The notes: generated by a model not told the origin, from the letters alone. 64,000 nt of DNA from Okibacterium fritillariae (GCF_900167575.1 NZ_FUZP01000003.1:186001-250000), one strand, 5' to 3'; counted from the first letter of the stretch, positions 42,558 to 51,621 are shown. Program-made: numbers and translations.

Positions 42558-44555
42558 ATGAACATCAACGTCAAGAGAGGGCTCTACTGCGCCCTCGCCA
42601 TCGGGGGCCTGTCCCTCCTCGGCACCACAGCGGCCCACGCCGCCGACGGCACGTCCGGCCAGGACGGCCTCATCTCGGGCAACCAGGCTGGCATCTCGGT
42701 CAACCTGCCCATCTCGCTGGGCGGCAACGGCATCTCGCTGCTGGGCGACAGCTCATCCTCGGATGCCTCGACCTCCACGTCCCCGGCCCCCGCCGCACCC
42801 AGCGGCACCACGTCCGGCACCGATAGCGCGGCGGGCGGCAACCAAGCCCTCGTCTCGGTCAACGTGCCCGTGACGGTCGGCGGCAACTCGATCTCGCTCG
42901 TCGGCGACTCGTCCTCGAGCGACTCGGGCACCGCGGTCGCCCCTGCACCGGCACCGGCGGCTCCGGCACCTGCTCCGGCGCCCGCACCGGCTCCGGCCCC
43001 GGCTTCGACCACGGATGGCAGCGACTCGCTGCTCGGCGGCAACCAGGGTCTCATCGACCTGAACCTCCCCGTCACGGTCGGCGGCAACGCCATCTCCGTG
43101 GTCGGCGACTCGGAGTCCACCGACTCGGGCACCGACGTCACCTCGGGCGACTCGGCGGGCACGTCGAATGGTTCCGGCTCCACCACCACCGGTGACGACG
43201 GCATCCTCGGCGGCAACCAGATCGTTCCGGGCGTCTCCGTTCCCGTGACCGTCGGTGGCAACGCCATCTCGGTCGTCGGCGACAGCGCCTCGAGCGACAC
43301 CACAACGGGCAGCACCTCCGGCGCCGGCACCACCGGCACCGGTTCGGGCACCGGCAGCACCACCACCGGCGAGGATGGCATCGCGGGCGGCAACCAGGTC
43401 ATCCCGGGTGTCTCCCTCCCCGTCACGGTCGGCGGCAACGCCATCTCCGGCCTCGGCGACTCGGAAACCTCCGGCACCAGCACGGATGTAGCCACGGGGA
43501 CCGGAACCGGCTCGACCGGCACCGGCAGCACCACCACCGGTAACGACGGCATCGCCGGCGGCAACCAGATCATCCCCGGCGTCACCCTCCCCGTCACGGT
43601 CGGCGGCAACGCCGTCTCCGTTGTTGGTGACTCCGAGTCCACCGACTCGGGCACCGATGTCACCTCCGGCACCGGCACCACCGGCACCGGAACCGGCTCG
43701 ACCACGAACGGTGACGACGGCATCGCCGGCGGCAACCAGGTCATCCCCGGCGTCACCCTCCCCGTGACCGTCGGCGGCAACGCCATCTCCGGCCTCGGCG
43801 ACTCGGAAACCTCCGGCACCAGCACCGACGTCACCTCCGGCACCGGCACCACCGGAACCGGAACCGGCACCGGCAGCACCACGAACGGTGACGACAGCGT
43901 TGCCGGTGGCAACCAGGTCATCCCGGGCGTCAGCCTCCCCGTCACGGTCGGCGGCAACGCCGTCTCCGTCGTCGGAGACACCACCTCGACCGACTCCGGC
44001 ACCACGGTGACGGGCGGAACGGGTAACGGCACCGGCACGACCGGCGGCAACGACGGCGTCCTCGGTGGGAACCAGATCATTCCCGGAATCGACATCCCCG
44101 TGACGATCGGCGGCAACGCCATCTCGGTGATCGGCGACAGCGAGACGGAAGGCGGCGACACCACGGTGACCACGCCCACCACCCCCACGACGCCGACCAC
44201 CCCGACGGATCCCACCGACCCGACCGACCCCACCACCCCGACGGACCCCACGGACCCGACCACCCCGGTCGACCCCACGGACCCGACGGACCCCACCACG
44301 CCGACCACCCCCTCCACGCCGACGACCCCGGTCGACGGCACCGATGACGCGACCGTCACCGGCTCGGTGGCCGTGACCGGTCAGGCGCAAGCTTTCGGAA
44401 CCTCGAAGGCCGGCACCAGCGGCACCGACGCCTCGGCCCTGGCCGACACGGGCGTAGACACCACCGCTCCCATCCTCGGCCTGATGGCCCTGCTCATGGT
44501 GCTGGGTCTCGCCCTCGCCGCGATCAGCCGTCGCCGGATGGGCGCACGCCGCTAG
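42558..44555 (+). CDS. Cell-surface protein with nine chaplin-like repeats and LADTG anchor
   Basis: A 665-residue exported protein. A signal peptide (to TAAHAAD) is followed by nine repeats of about 30-55 residues with the core LPVTVGGNAISVVGDS preceded by NQ.IPGV and followed by Ser/Thr/Gly linkers. A Pro/Thr/Asp-rich stalk (PTTPTDPTDP) and a C-terminal LADTG, helix and RRRMGARR follow, the plan of LAxTG-type sortase substrates. The core resembles the chaplin PVNVCGN.ISVVG pattern but without cysteines. ATG has GGAG 10 nt upstream. Likely an amyloid-like or adhesive surface layer; this is inference. Confidence 0.8.
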   Translation: MNINVKRGLYCALAIGGLSLLGTTAAHAADGTSGQDGLISGNQAGISVNLPISLGGNGISLLGDSSSSDASTSTSPAPAAPSGTTSGTDSAAGGNQALVSVNVPVTVGGNSISLVGDSSSSDSGTAVAPAPAPAAPAPAPAPAPAPAPASTTDGSDSLLGGNQGLIDLNLPVTVGGNAISVVGDSESTDSGTDVTSGDSAGTSNGSGSTTTGDDGILGGNQIVPGVSVPVTVGGNAISVVGDSASSDTTTGSTSGAGTTGTGSGTGSTTTGEDGIAGGNQVIPGVSLPVTVGGNAISGLGDSETSGTSTDVATGTGTGSTGTGSTTTGNDGIAGGNQIIPGVTLPVTVGGNAVSVVGDSESTDSGTDVTSGTGTTGTGTGSTTNGDDGIAGGNQVIPGVTLPVTVGGNAISGLGDSETSGTSTDVTSGTGTTGTGTGTGSTTNGDDSVAGGNQVIPGVSLPVTVGGNAVSVVGDTTSTDSGTTVTGGTGNGTGTTGGNDGVLGGNQIIPGIDIPVTIGGNAISVIGDSETEGGDTTVTTPTTPTTPTTPTDPTDPTDPTTPTDPTDPTTPVDPTDPTDPTTPTTPSTPTTPVDGTDDATVTGSVAVTGQAQAFGTSKAGTSGTDASALADTGVDTTAPILGLMALLMVLGLALAAISRRRMGARR

Positions 44556-44580
44556 AGCAGCACACCCGCAGCGATCGCCC

Positions 44581-44608
44581 GGGTGTCGTCGGTCCGCCGA
44601 CGGCACCC
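44581..44608. terminator. Hairpin terminator between convergent genes
   Basis: GGGTGTCGTCGG pairs with CCGACGGCACCC (one G-U pair) around TCCG, between the surface-protein stop (44555) and the SDR stop (44625). It can serve both strands. Confidence 0.75.
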
Positions 44609-44624
44609 GGCATCGCCATGCCCG

Positions 44625-45581
44625 CTAGACGTCGAGGTAGTCGGCGCCCGTCAGGGCTCGCGCCTCTGTCCAGACGGCGCGACCAACGTAGGGGCCCGTC
44701 GTCGAGTCGGCCGGCTTTGCGTGGATGGGGGCGCCCTTCACGCGGAAGCGCGGGCCGTAGAAGACCGGGGCGGGCGCGACATCCGTGGCTCTGCTCGAAT
44801 AGTCGAACGCCTCGGGGTCGGCCGCGGCGCGCACGATGGGCCAGGCGCCGCGGTCTTTGCCCTGGGCCCAGAGACCCTGCAGGTTGTCGGCGAAGCGCTG
44901 CCCGAACGATGGTTCGGAGACGCCCGGCACGATGGGGCTGCGGCCCGTGATGGCATAGCCCGGGTGGGCGACGAGCGCTCGCACGCCGCTGCCCGCGAGC
45001 CCCAGTCGGCGGTCGAGCTCATAGCCGAAGACGCTCATCAGGATCTTCGATTGCCCATAGGCCTGCCAGCCCGAGTACTTCTTCGTGAGCTGCAGGTCGT
45101 CGAGGTGCAGGCCCGTGATCTCGGTCGCGAGGCTGCCGAGCGTGACGATGCGCGACCCGGGCGTGCGCTCGAGCGCGGGCAGCACGTGCTCGACGAGCGC
45201 GAAGTGGCCCAGGAAGTTGGTCGCGAGAACCAGTTCGAAACCGTCTTCGGTTTCGCTGCGTTCGCGCGGAAAGTGAACGAGGCCCGCGTTCTCGATCAGT
45301 CCGTCGAGCCGGGGCAGCGCGCCCAGTTCGGCACCCGCCCTGCGGACGGATTCGAGTGACGAGACGTCGAGGATGACGACGCTCACGTCGGCCGCGGGCA
45401 GGCGGCGGCGGATGGCTGCGGCTGCGGCATCCGCTCGTTCGCGGTTGCGGCAGGCCAAAATGATGGATGCTCCGGCCTCGGCCAGCTGGAACGCGGTGAA
45501 GAACCCGAGCCCACCGTTGCCGCCCGTGATGGCGAACACCTTGCCGGTCTGCGACGGAATGCGCCGCGGGTCCCAGCTCAT
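44625..45581 (-). CDS. Short-chain dehydrogenase/reductase
   Basis: The 318-residue Rossmann protein has TGGNGGLG (NAD(P) binding), LDVSSLES, ENAG and the catalytic YGQSK, with SLA as the Ser site. It is of the retinol-dehydrogenase/WW-domain-oxidoreductase-like class, with a longer C-terminus. Substrate unknown. Its ATG overlaps the stop of the chorismate mutase gene (ATGA, 45578-45581), so the two are co-translated; the reason for this pairing is not evident. Confidence 0.88.
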   Translation of the reverse strand: MSWDPRRIPSQTGKVFAITGGNGGLGFFTAFQLAEAGASIILACRNRERADAAAAAIRRRLPAADVSVVILDVSSLESVRRAGAELGALPRLDGLIENAGLVHFPRERSETEDGFELVLATNFLGHFALVEHVLPALERTPGSRIVTLGSLATEITGLHLDDLQLTKKYSGWQAYGQSKILMSVFGYELDRRLGLAGSGVRALVAHPGYAITGRSPIVPGVSEPSFGQRFADNLQGLWAQGKDRGAWPIVRAAADPEAFDYSSRATDVAPAPVFYGPRFRVKGAPIHAKPADSTTGPYVGRAVWTEARALTGADYLDV

Positions 45582-45904
45582 GCGCGCGGCTCAGACCCTG
45601 AAGAATCTTCGACCTGCGACGCGATCTGCTCGTGGTGGTGGATGACCTCGGCGACGACGAAGTTGAACCACTTCTCGGCGAACGCGGGGTCGAGCTGCGC
45701 GTCTTCGGCGAGCGCCTTCAACCGCCCGATCTGACGGCTCTCGCGATCGGGGTCGGCGGCGGGCAACCCGTGCTCGGCCTTCAACCGCCCCACGGTCTGC
45801 GTGCACTTGAACCGCTCGGCAAGCAGGTGGATCAGGGCAGCATCGATGTTGTCGATGCTCTGCCTCAGGCTGTTCAGTTGCGCGCGCGCCTCGGTGTCGA
45901 CCAT
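45578..45904 (-). CDS. Chorismate mutase, AroQ class
   Basis: The 108-residue helical protein matches AroQ spacing exactly: R14, R31, K42, D51, R54, E55 correspond to E. coli R11, R28, K39, D48, R51, E52; a Gln lies near 93. It converts chorismate to prephenate, for phenylalanine and tyrosine. No signal peptide is present, so it is cytosolic and not the exported *AroQ type. The 166-bp region upstream has an unusual inverted repeat. Confidence 0.9.
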   Translation of the reverse strand: MVDTEARAQLNSLRQSIDNIDAALIHLLAERFKCTQTVGRLKAEHGLPAADPDRESRQIGRLKALAEDAQLDPAFAEKWFNFVVAEVIHHHEQIASQVEDSSGSEPRA

Positions 45905-45942
45905 TGCCCAAATCTACCCTCGACACCGAGCGCCCGCACACA

Positions 45943-46042
45943 GGATGTCGCGGGTGTCGGCCCCTCCCCAGAGACCGTTCACCCGCGACACCTGTTCTGC
46001 GGCCGGGCGGGTGGATGCGCCGACACCCCTGACGCGACATCC
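45943..46042. repeat. Imperfect inverted repeat upstream of chorismate mutase
   Basis: GGATGTCGCGGGTGTCGG (45943-45960) is mirrored at 46020-46042 by CCGACACC, 5 nt, CGCGACATCC, and a third related copy, ACCCGCGACACC, lies between at 45981-45992. It may form a hairpin or be a diverged repeat. Apart from this I see nothing in the 166-bp space. Confidence 0.45.
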
Positions 46043-46070
46043 GCTCACCACCCGGCCGGGCTTGTCCGCG

Positions 46071-47462
46071 CTAGACCCGCTCGGGTTCGCGCAGCACGCG
46101 CGTGAGCACCGGCCGGGTCGACCGCAGCGCCAGCCACACGAGCGCGATGCCGACCAGGAATGACCCCGCGATGAGGGCGAGCGAGGCCGGCGCGATGATG
46201 AGCGCCAGGCCGACGAGCGGGAAGACGAGGATGCCTCCGAGAATCGCCGAGCCGAGCGAGACGAGCAGCACGGGCAGCATCACCTGGCGGCGACGGGCCG
46301 TCTCGACCGTGGGCCGCGGCATGCCGAGTCGATCGAGGCTCACATAGAGGTCGCGGCGGTCGAGTACGGCGGCGGCCTGGCTCACGCCGATCGAGCAGGC
46401 GACCATCACGAACGAGATCACGAGGGTCATGACGATTCCCGTGCGCATATCGATGAAGATCGGATCACCGTCGGCGTCCCCCGCGAAGGAGACACCCGTG
46501 CCCGCCACGACGGCGACGAAGCTCGTCATCGCCAGACCCGAACACAGCCGCCAGGCGGCCTTCGGCGATTCGAGGATGCCTCGAGCCGCGATGAGCTTCT
46601 CGGCCGTGCGCGCCGTGCGCAGCTGGATGCGCGCCATCACCCGGATGGCGAACGGACCGATCAGATTGAGTGCCGCGACGGCCACACCGAAGCATCCGGC
46701 GAGCACGAAGATCATCGTGATGATGCCGCCCGCCTCCTCGGTGATCGCGCCGAGCAGATTCAGGCCGGCGAAGGCCGCGACGACGATGACGACTCCGGCG
46801 ACGGGAGCGATCCATCCCGTCTTGGGCGCGTTCTGTCGTGTGCGCACCCCGAGCGGCGAGATGGCGACGGCGCGCAGACCCACTGCGGCGCTGACGGCCG
46901 CGAGCGCCGCGATGGCGACGACGACCAGGGCGAGCGGGCCGAAGCCGACCCACAACTCGCCCGCACCGATCGCCCGTCCGGCGAAGTGCACGAGTCCCAC
47001 GAGGGGCATGAGCGCGACATACAGCACGACGCCGACGAGCGCGCCCGCGACGGCCACAAGAGATGATTCGAGCACCGTCATGCGCACGACCACACCGGGC
47101 GTGGCCCCGAGCAGTCGCAGCGTGGCGAGCCGATCGTCGCGCCGCCGGGCCGACAGGCGTGCCGCCGAACCGCCGAGCGACAACAGCGGCACGATCAGCA
47201 GCGCCAAGGCGAGCATGCTGAGCGCCTGGTAGGTGATCGCGTCGGCGATCGTCCATCGCCAGAACATGAGCACGCCGCCCAAGACGATGAGGATGAGGGC
47301 GGTCGTCACGGCGAAGGCGACACCCGGCAAGATGAGGGTCGCGGCGCTCTGGGCACTGGGGCGGCCGAGCAGCCAGGTCAGTTTCACAATGGAGGGGCGG
47401 CCCGGTGCGCGCGACGACGTTGCGGCGGCGCGCGGAGGCGTGAACGGGGCGGCGACACTCAT
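46071..47462 (-). CDS. FtsX-family ABC transporter permease
   Basis: The 463-residue protein has about ten hydrophobic segments and two FtsX/MacB-type halves. Loop residues include RRDDRLATLRLLGATPGVVVRM, the cytoplasmic coupling helix typical of this family. No large external MacB-like domain is evident. It pairs with the ATPase upstream (stop overlaps this start, ATGA) and probably exports a peptide or lipoprotein, or acts in bacitracin-like resistance. The N-terminus is polar for 25 residues. Confidence 0.85.
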   Translation of the reverse strand: MSVAAPFTPPRAAATSSRAPGRPSIVKLTWLLGRPSAQSAATLILPGVAFAVTTALILIVLGGVLMFWRWTIADAITYQALSMLALALLIVPLLSLGGSAARLSARRRDDRLATLRLLGATPGVVVRMTVLESSLVAVAGALVGVVLYVALMPLVGLVHFAGRAIGAGELWVGFGPLALVVVAIAALAAVSAAVGLRAVAISPLGVRTRQNAPKTGWIAPVAGVVIVVAAFAGLNLLGAITEEAGGIITMIFVLAGCFGVAVAALNLIGPFAIRVMARIQLRTARTAEKLIAARGILESPKAAWRLCSGLAMTSFVAVVAGTGVSFAGDADGDPIFIDMRTGIVMTLVISFVMVACSIGVSQAAAVLDRRDLYVSLDRLGMPRPTVETARRRQVMLPVLLVSLGSAILGGILVFPLVGLALIIAPASLALIAGSFLVGIALVWLALRSTRPVLTRVLREPERV

Positions 47463-48535
47463 CGGTGCTGCCCACCGTTGTGGTGCGGGCGGCCCTGGGG
47501 CTGCTGCGGGTAACCGTAGGGGGCGGCCTGCTGCGGGTATCCGGAGGTACCGGGCTGCAGGGGGTAGCCGCGCGGAACGTTCGCCGGAACCTGGATCTGC
47601 GAGGCGGGCATCTCGTCCGCCGGAAGTGTTGCCGCCGAGGCCACGCCCCAGCCGTCTCCATAGAACATGGGTCGAACCTCTCTCTGTGCGCCCGACGGCG
47701 CCTGCTGCCCCTGCGGGTCGTAGGGGTTCTGGGTGAACTGCTGGGTCTGGTGGGTCTGCTGCGTGTACTGCTGGCTCTGCGGCGCGCCGGGGTGGCCGGC
47801 CTGGACGCCGGCGTTGAGGTGGCCGCCCGGGTTGCCCGGCGCCGCGGCCGCGCCGCTGTCGCTCACGATGCGTCCGTCGCGCACGCGGATGACGCGCGAA
47901 CACCGCGCGGCCACACCCTCGTCGTGCGTGACCATCACGAGGGTGTGGCCCTGACTGACGGTCGATCCGAGGAGCGCGTTCAAGACATCCACCGAGGTGT
48001 GGGAGTCGAGTGCGCCGGTGGGCTCGTCGGCGAACACGACGGTCGCGCCGGTCACCTGCGCGCGGGCGATGGCCACACGCTGCGCCTGGCCGCCGGACAA
48101 CTCGCCGGGGCGTCGGGCCTCCATGCCGGCCAGGCCGAGCGCCTGCAACCAGTGCTGGGCGCGCGCCTCGGCCTCGCGCCGCGGGTAACCCGACAACATG
48201 AGGGGGACGGCGACGTTCTCGACGGCCGTGAGTTCGGGAATGAGGAGCCCCTGCTGGAACACGAAGCCGAAGGATTCGCGGCGCAGGCGGGAGCGGTCGG
48301 TTTCGGAGAGGGCCGACACCTCGACGGGCGAGGCCGGGCCCTGGAAGACGACCTGCCCACCATCCGGCGTGATGATGCCGGCGAGGGTGTGCAGCAGGGT
48401 GGTCTTACCCGAACCGGATGCACCCATGATGGCGACGGATTCGCCGGCGCCGATGGCCAGGCTCACCCCGTCGAGGGCCTGCGTGGTTCCATAGGACTTC
48501 ACGAGGTTGTGTGCGCTGAGCAGTGGTTGTGTCAT
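47459..48535 (-). CDS. ABC transporter ATPase with Q/P-rich tail
   Basis: The 358-residue protein has a normal MacB/LolD-type ATPase (residues 1-230): Walker A GASGSGKTT, signature LSGGQAQRVAIARA, Walker B VVFADEPTGALD and H-loop VTHDE. An extra 125-residue tail follows that is rich in Gln, Pro, Gly and Tyr (QQYTQQTHQTQQFTQ, YPQQ repeats). The tail is not needed for an ATPase and could mediate condensate or partner contacts. It forms an operon with the FtsX permease. ATG at 48535. Confidence 0.9.
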   Translation of the reverse strand: MTQPLLSAHNLVKSYGTTQALDGVSLAIGAGESVAIMGASGSGKTTLLHTLAGIITPDGGQVVFQGPASPVEVSALSETDRSRLRRESFGFVFQQGLLIPELTAVENVAVPLMLSGYPRREAEARAQHWLQALGLAGMEARRPGELSGGQAQRVAIARAQVTGATVVFADEPTGALDSHTSVDVLNALLGSTVSQGHTLVMVTHDEGVAARCSRVIRVRDGRIVSDSGAAAAPGNPGGHLNAGVQAGHPGAPQSQQYTQQTHQTQQFTQNPYDPQGQQAPSGAQREVRPMFYGDGWGVASAATLPADEMPASQIQVPANVPRGYPLQPGTSGYPQQAAPYGYPQQPQGRPHHNGGQHR

Positions 48536-48638
48536 GTATCCAGCCTCGCCGTGGCGAGGTTTCGGCACATCGGGCACGGGGGCGAACCGGGGTCGTCCGT
48601 TCGTACCACGCGGCTGGACGCGCGGCGGCACCGCGGGG

Positions 48639-49292
48639 TCAGGCGCGGTCGGTGGTCTCCCCCGCTGTGACGACGGGTGCCGGGTAGGTCTCGAGCCGGG
48701 CCTCGAGCGCGGCGCGCACCTGCGGCCACTCCTCGACGATGATCGAGAAGAGCGCCGTGGTGCGCCAGGTGCCGTCGGCGCGGCGTTTGTCCCGGCGCAC
48801 GAGGCCCTCGAACGTGGCGCCCAGTTTGGCGATGGCGGCGCGCGAACGGGCGTTGCGTTCATCCGCCTGGATCTTCACGCGGCCGAAACCGTTGTCGAAC
48901 GCGAGCGCCAGCATGAGCAGCTTGGTGTCGACGTTGACGGCCGTTCCCCAGACGCGCGGGTCATAGGCGGTCCAGCCCAGGTGCGCGTGCTCGCTCGGCA
49001 GGTCGAAATCCCCCAGCGTGGATGTTCCCACCACACGCCCGTCGTCGGCGCCACCGTGCAGCCGCACCACGTAGGGCTGGTTGCCACTCGCCGTGCTGAA
49101 ATACCCGGCCGCGAAACGCCGGAACCCGTCGATGTCGTGGGGCAGACCTTCGGGACCGCCGCCATACCCTCCGGCGAACACCTCCGGGTGCACGATTGCC
49201 TCATACAACTCGCCGAAATCCGCCTCGGTCAGCGGTTCGATCCGAACGAAACGGCCGACATGCACGGCCGGCTCGGGCACTCTCGCGGTCAT
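48639..49292 (-). CDS. GNAT-family N-acetyltransferase (RimJ/RimL-like)
   Basis: The 217-residue protein has the RimL/RimJ layout: VRIEPLTEADF, LGWTAYDPRVWGTAVN and the acetyl-CoA binding ERNARSRAAIAKLGATFEG. Members acetylate N-termini of proteins or small molecules; substrate unknown. It stands alone, 103 nt before the ABC operon. Confidence 0.87.
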   Translation of the reverse strand: MTARVPEPAVHVGRFVRIEPLTEADFGELYEAIVHPEVFAGGYGGGPEGLPHDIDGFRRFAAGYFSTASGNQPYVVRLHGGADDGRVVGTSTLGDFDLPSEHAHLGWTAYDPRVWGTAVNVDTKLLMLALAFDNGFGRVKIQADERNARSRAAIAKLGATFEGLVRRDKRRADGTWRTTALFSIIVEEWPQVRAALEARLETYPAPVVTAGETTDRA

Positions 49293-49380
49293 GCATCCAC
49301 CCTAACCGGCGCACGCGCGGCATGCGCCGACGCGTCAAACGCGGTAAGAAAGGTGCATCACATCACGGGGGAGAATGCAC

Positions 49381-49671
49381 ATGACCGACAGATATACCCG
49401 CTCGACACTGATCGCCGGCGTCAGCCTCACGGTCGTTGGCCTCGTCGTCAGGATGTGGGCGCTCGACGCGGTGCTCACGGTGAACACCTTTCCCACCGAC
49501 ACGGGCGGGTCTGGCATCGGAATCGTCGCCCTGCAGCTCATCTCGCAGATCCTCGCCACCGTGGCGCTGCCGCTCGGAGTCGCATTGATCGGGGCCGCGG
49601 CCGTCATGGTCAAGATCGACCGCACCGCAGCGAGCCAACAGGATCGCTCCACCGATGCGGTCGGCGGCTAA
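49381..49671 (+). CDS. Small two-helix membrane protein (96 aa)
   Basis: Two helices at about 8-30 and 50-75, short loops and a polar tail. ATG 49381 has GGGGGAG 7 nt upstream; ATG 49375 is too close to it. The end overlaps the lactonase gene stop by 4 nt. No family is recognised. Confidence 0.6.
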   Translation: MTDRYTRSTLIAGVSLTVVGLVVRMWALDAVLTVNTFPTDTGGSGIGIVALQLISQILATVALPLGVALIGAAAVMVKIDRTAASQQDRSTDAVGG

Positions 49672-50819
49672 CCGGCTGTAGGCACCGGGAGGAGGTAGCT
49701 GGGCGAGGGGGCCTGGGTGGCGCCGAGGAACTGCGAGGGGATGCCGCGCGCGTCGAGGCGGAACGATGCGACCTCGTCGGAGTGCTGGTTGGCGACGTGT
49801 ACGAGGTCGCCGGCGACGCGGAAGTGGCGGGGGTGCTTGCCGCGGGTCTCAACGTCGGCGAGGGGTGACAGGTCGGCGCCGTCGCCGCCGATGCGGAGGG
49901 TGCTCAGCCGATTGGTGCCGCGGATGGCGACGTAGAGGCGGTCGGCGTCGGGCCCGGCGATCTGCAGCTCCGAGGCGTTGTCGCCGTCCTCGAGCGAGTC
50001 GGCCGTGGCGAGCTTCGCACGCACGACGCGCAGGCGTCCCCGGTCACGCGGCGCGAGCACGAAGATCTCGTTCGAGTACTCGGTGACGACGAAGAGGTGG
50101 CCGCTCACGTGCCAGGTCAGGTGGCGGGGACCGACACCGAAGGGCAGCATGATGGTGTCGTCGAGGGTGAGGCCGGCTCCGTTTGCCGTGCGCCGCCAGA
50201 CGCGCACGGCGTCGTGCCCGAGGTCGGTCGACACGATGCGGCCGTCGGGCAGCGTGAGGGAGGCGTGGGCGCGCGACTGGCGCACGGGCATGGCTTCGAG
50301 CACCTGCTGCGCGAGCGAGAAGTCGGTGAGGGCGCTCTCGCCGAAACCGCTGGCCTCGAGCGCCGAGCCCGCAAACGGGTCGGCGTAGGGGTCGATGGAT
50401 GCCGCGGCCTCGACGGGACGGCCAGACGGGCGGCCGGTCGGGGCGAGGGGGATGGTGACGAGGCGACCGTCGCCGTAACAGCTGGCCACCAGCATCCCGC
50501 CGTCGGGGGTGACGTGCAGGTGGCAGACAGCCTCGCCCACCTCGGTGGGGTCGCCGATCGGCACGAGACCGTCGACGCCGCGGCGTTCGAGCACCTGGAC
50601 GGCGCCGATGCCCTCGAGCGCGGCATAGACGACATCGGCCGACGGATGCCGGGCCAGGAACGACGGCGAGTCGAGCGACACTGTGGGCGCGTGACGCAAC
50701 GTGCCGTCGGGTTGCTGCCGCAGAACGCTCACGCCCCGCGCGTTGCCCTGCGAATCGGGCGTGTAGGCGCCCAACCAATAGGAAGGAACACTCGCGTCTT
50801 CGCCGTTCACATCGCTCAT
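49668..50819 (-). CDS. Lactonase-family beta-propeller protein
   Basis: The 383-residue protein has seven-bladed propeller repeats, including AVCHLHVTPDGGMLVASCYG, GPRHLTWHVSGHLFVVTEYSN and HPRHFRVAGDLVHVANQHSD. It belongs to the 6-phosphogluconolactonase (YbhE)-type family, which splits sugar lactones; true activity on 6-phosphogluconolactone is uncertain. No signal peptide. It is divergent from the TMEM175-like gene by 57 bp. Confidence 0.82.
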   Translation of the reverse strand: MSDVNGEDASVPSYWLGAYTPDSQGNARGVSVLRQQPDGTLRHAPTVSLDSPSFLARHPSADVVYAALEGIGAVQVLERRGVDGLVPIGDPTEVGEAVCHLHVTPDGGMLVASCYGDGRLVTIPLAPTGRPSGRPVEAAASIDPYADPFAGSALEASGFGESALTDFSLAQQVLEAMPVRQSRAHASLTLPDGRIVSTDLGHDAVRVWRRTANGAGLTLDDTIMLPFGVGPRHLTWHVSGHLFVVTEYSNEIFVLAPRDRGRLRVVRAKLATADSLEDGDNASELQIAGPDADRLYVAIRGTNRLSTLRIGGDGADLSPLADVETRGKHPRHFRVAGDLVHVANQHSDEVASFRLDARGIPSQFLGATQAPSPSYLLPVPTAG

Positions 50820-50864
50820 GGCCCCAGTCTGCCAGGCGGGGTGTGCCGCACGCCGATCCGACGC

Positions 50865-50870
50865 CATACT
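50865..50870 (+). promoter_or_regulatory. Candidate -10 box of the leaderless TMEM175-like gene
   Basis: CATACT ends 6 nt before the ATG at 50877 and no Shine-Dalgarno is visible. Confidence 0.35.
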
Positions 50871-50876
50871 GTGCAC

Positions 50877-51500
50877 ATGGCCGAGACAGAGGTGCAGCGC
50901 GGATTCGACCGCTTCGTGTTCTTCAGCGACGCCGTCGTCGCCATCGCGGCGACCCTACTGATCCTCCCGCTCGTCGACCGGGCGAGCGACCTGGGCGACC
51001 AGACGCCCGACGAGTTCCTGGCGTCGAACGGCTACGAGATCTTCGTCTTCCTGCTCAGCTTCGTGGTGATCTCGCGCTTCTGGTCGGCGCACCACCGCCT
51101 GTTCACGAGCGTGCGCGGCTACACGACCGGCCTGCTCTGGCTGAACATGCTGTGGCTGATCACGATCGTGTTCCTGCCGTTCCCCACCGAGCTCATCGCG
51201 ACCGCCGGGTCGAACAGCCCCACCACATCCGCCCTCTACATCGGCACCATGCTGCTGACCTCGCTGGCCGGGGTGGGCATGCACGCCATCGTCGACCGGC
51301 GCCCCGACCTCCGCTTTCCGGATGCCACGACCGAACCACTCCTCCCCGCCCTCGCCATGCCGGCCCTCATGCTGGTGGCCCTCGTCATCGCTGTGGCCGT
51401 GCCGCATGTCGGCCTGCTGTCGCTCCTCGTCCTGTTCCTCGGAACACCGCTCGAGGCGATCGCGAACAGGATGATGGCGCGCCGCTCACTGCGCCGTTAA
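50877..51500 (+). CDS. TMEM175-family (DUF1211) potassium channel-like protein
   Basis: The 207-residue protein has six helices and the family filter signature RFVFFSDAVVAIAATLL at the start of helix 1. SRFWSAHHRLF follows helix 3. Bacterial TMEM175 proteins form tetrameric potassium channels. The second-half helix lacks a second FSD motif, as usual for bacterial single-repeat members. Confidence 0.87.
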   Translation: MAETEVQRGFDRFVFFSDAVVAIAATLLILPLVDRASDLGDQTPDEFLASNGYEIFVFLLSFVVISRFWSAHHRLFTSVRGYTTGLLWLNMLWLITIVFLPFPTELIATAGSNSPTTSALYIGTMLLTSLAGVGMHAIVDRRPDLRFPDATTEPLLPALAMPALMLVALVIAVAVPHVGLLSLLVLFLGTPLEAIANRMMARRSLRR

Positions 51501-51504
51501 CGGC

Positions 51505-51536
51505 CGAAGGACCCGGCCGGGTGGCCGAGTCCTTCG
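51505..51536. terminator. Probable terminator between TMEM175-like gene and purA
   Basis: CGAAGGAC and GTCCTTCG form an 8-bp stem with a 16-nt loop right after the stop at 51500. No T run is present, so it is only probable. Confidence 0.45.
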
Positions 51537-51621
51537 AGCGAGCAGCGAGTGGAACCTCGCGCGCGAATCAGGAGCGCGTCGTGCGGAGTCCAGCGATGAG
51601 CGCTTGTGCGCCGTCCGCGTT

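Noticed and set aside
42600-44200. CRISPR-like regular repeats
   Set aside because: The repeats are in frame, encode the surface-protein repeat, vary at third positions and have no unique spacers.
42753-44606. A 617-codon minus-strand open frame
   Set aside because: It is the mirror of the repeat-encoding gene; its Gly/Ala/Arg repeats only reflect the plus-strand repeats.
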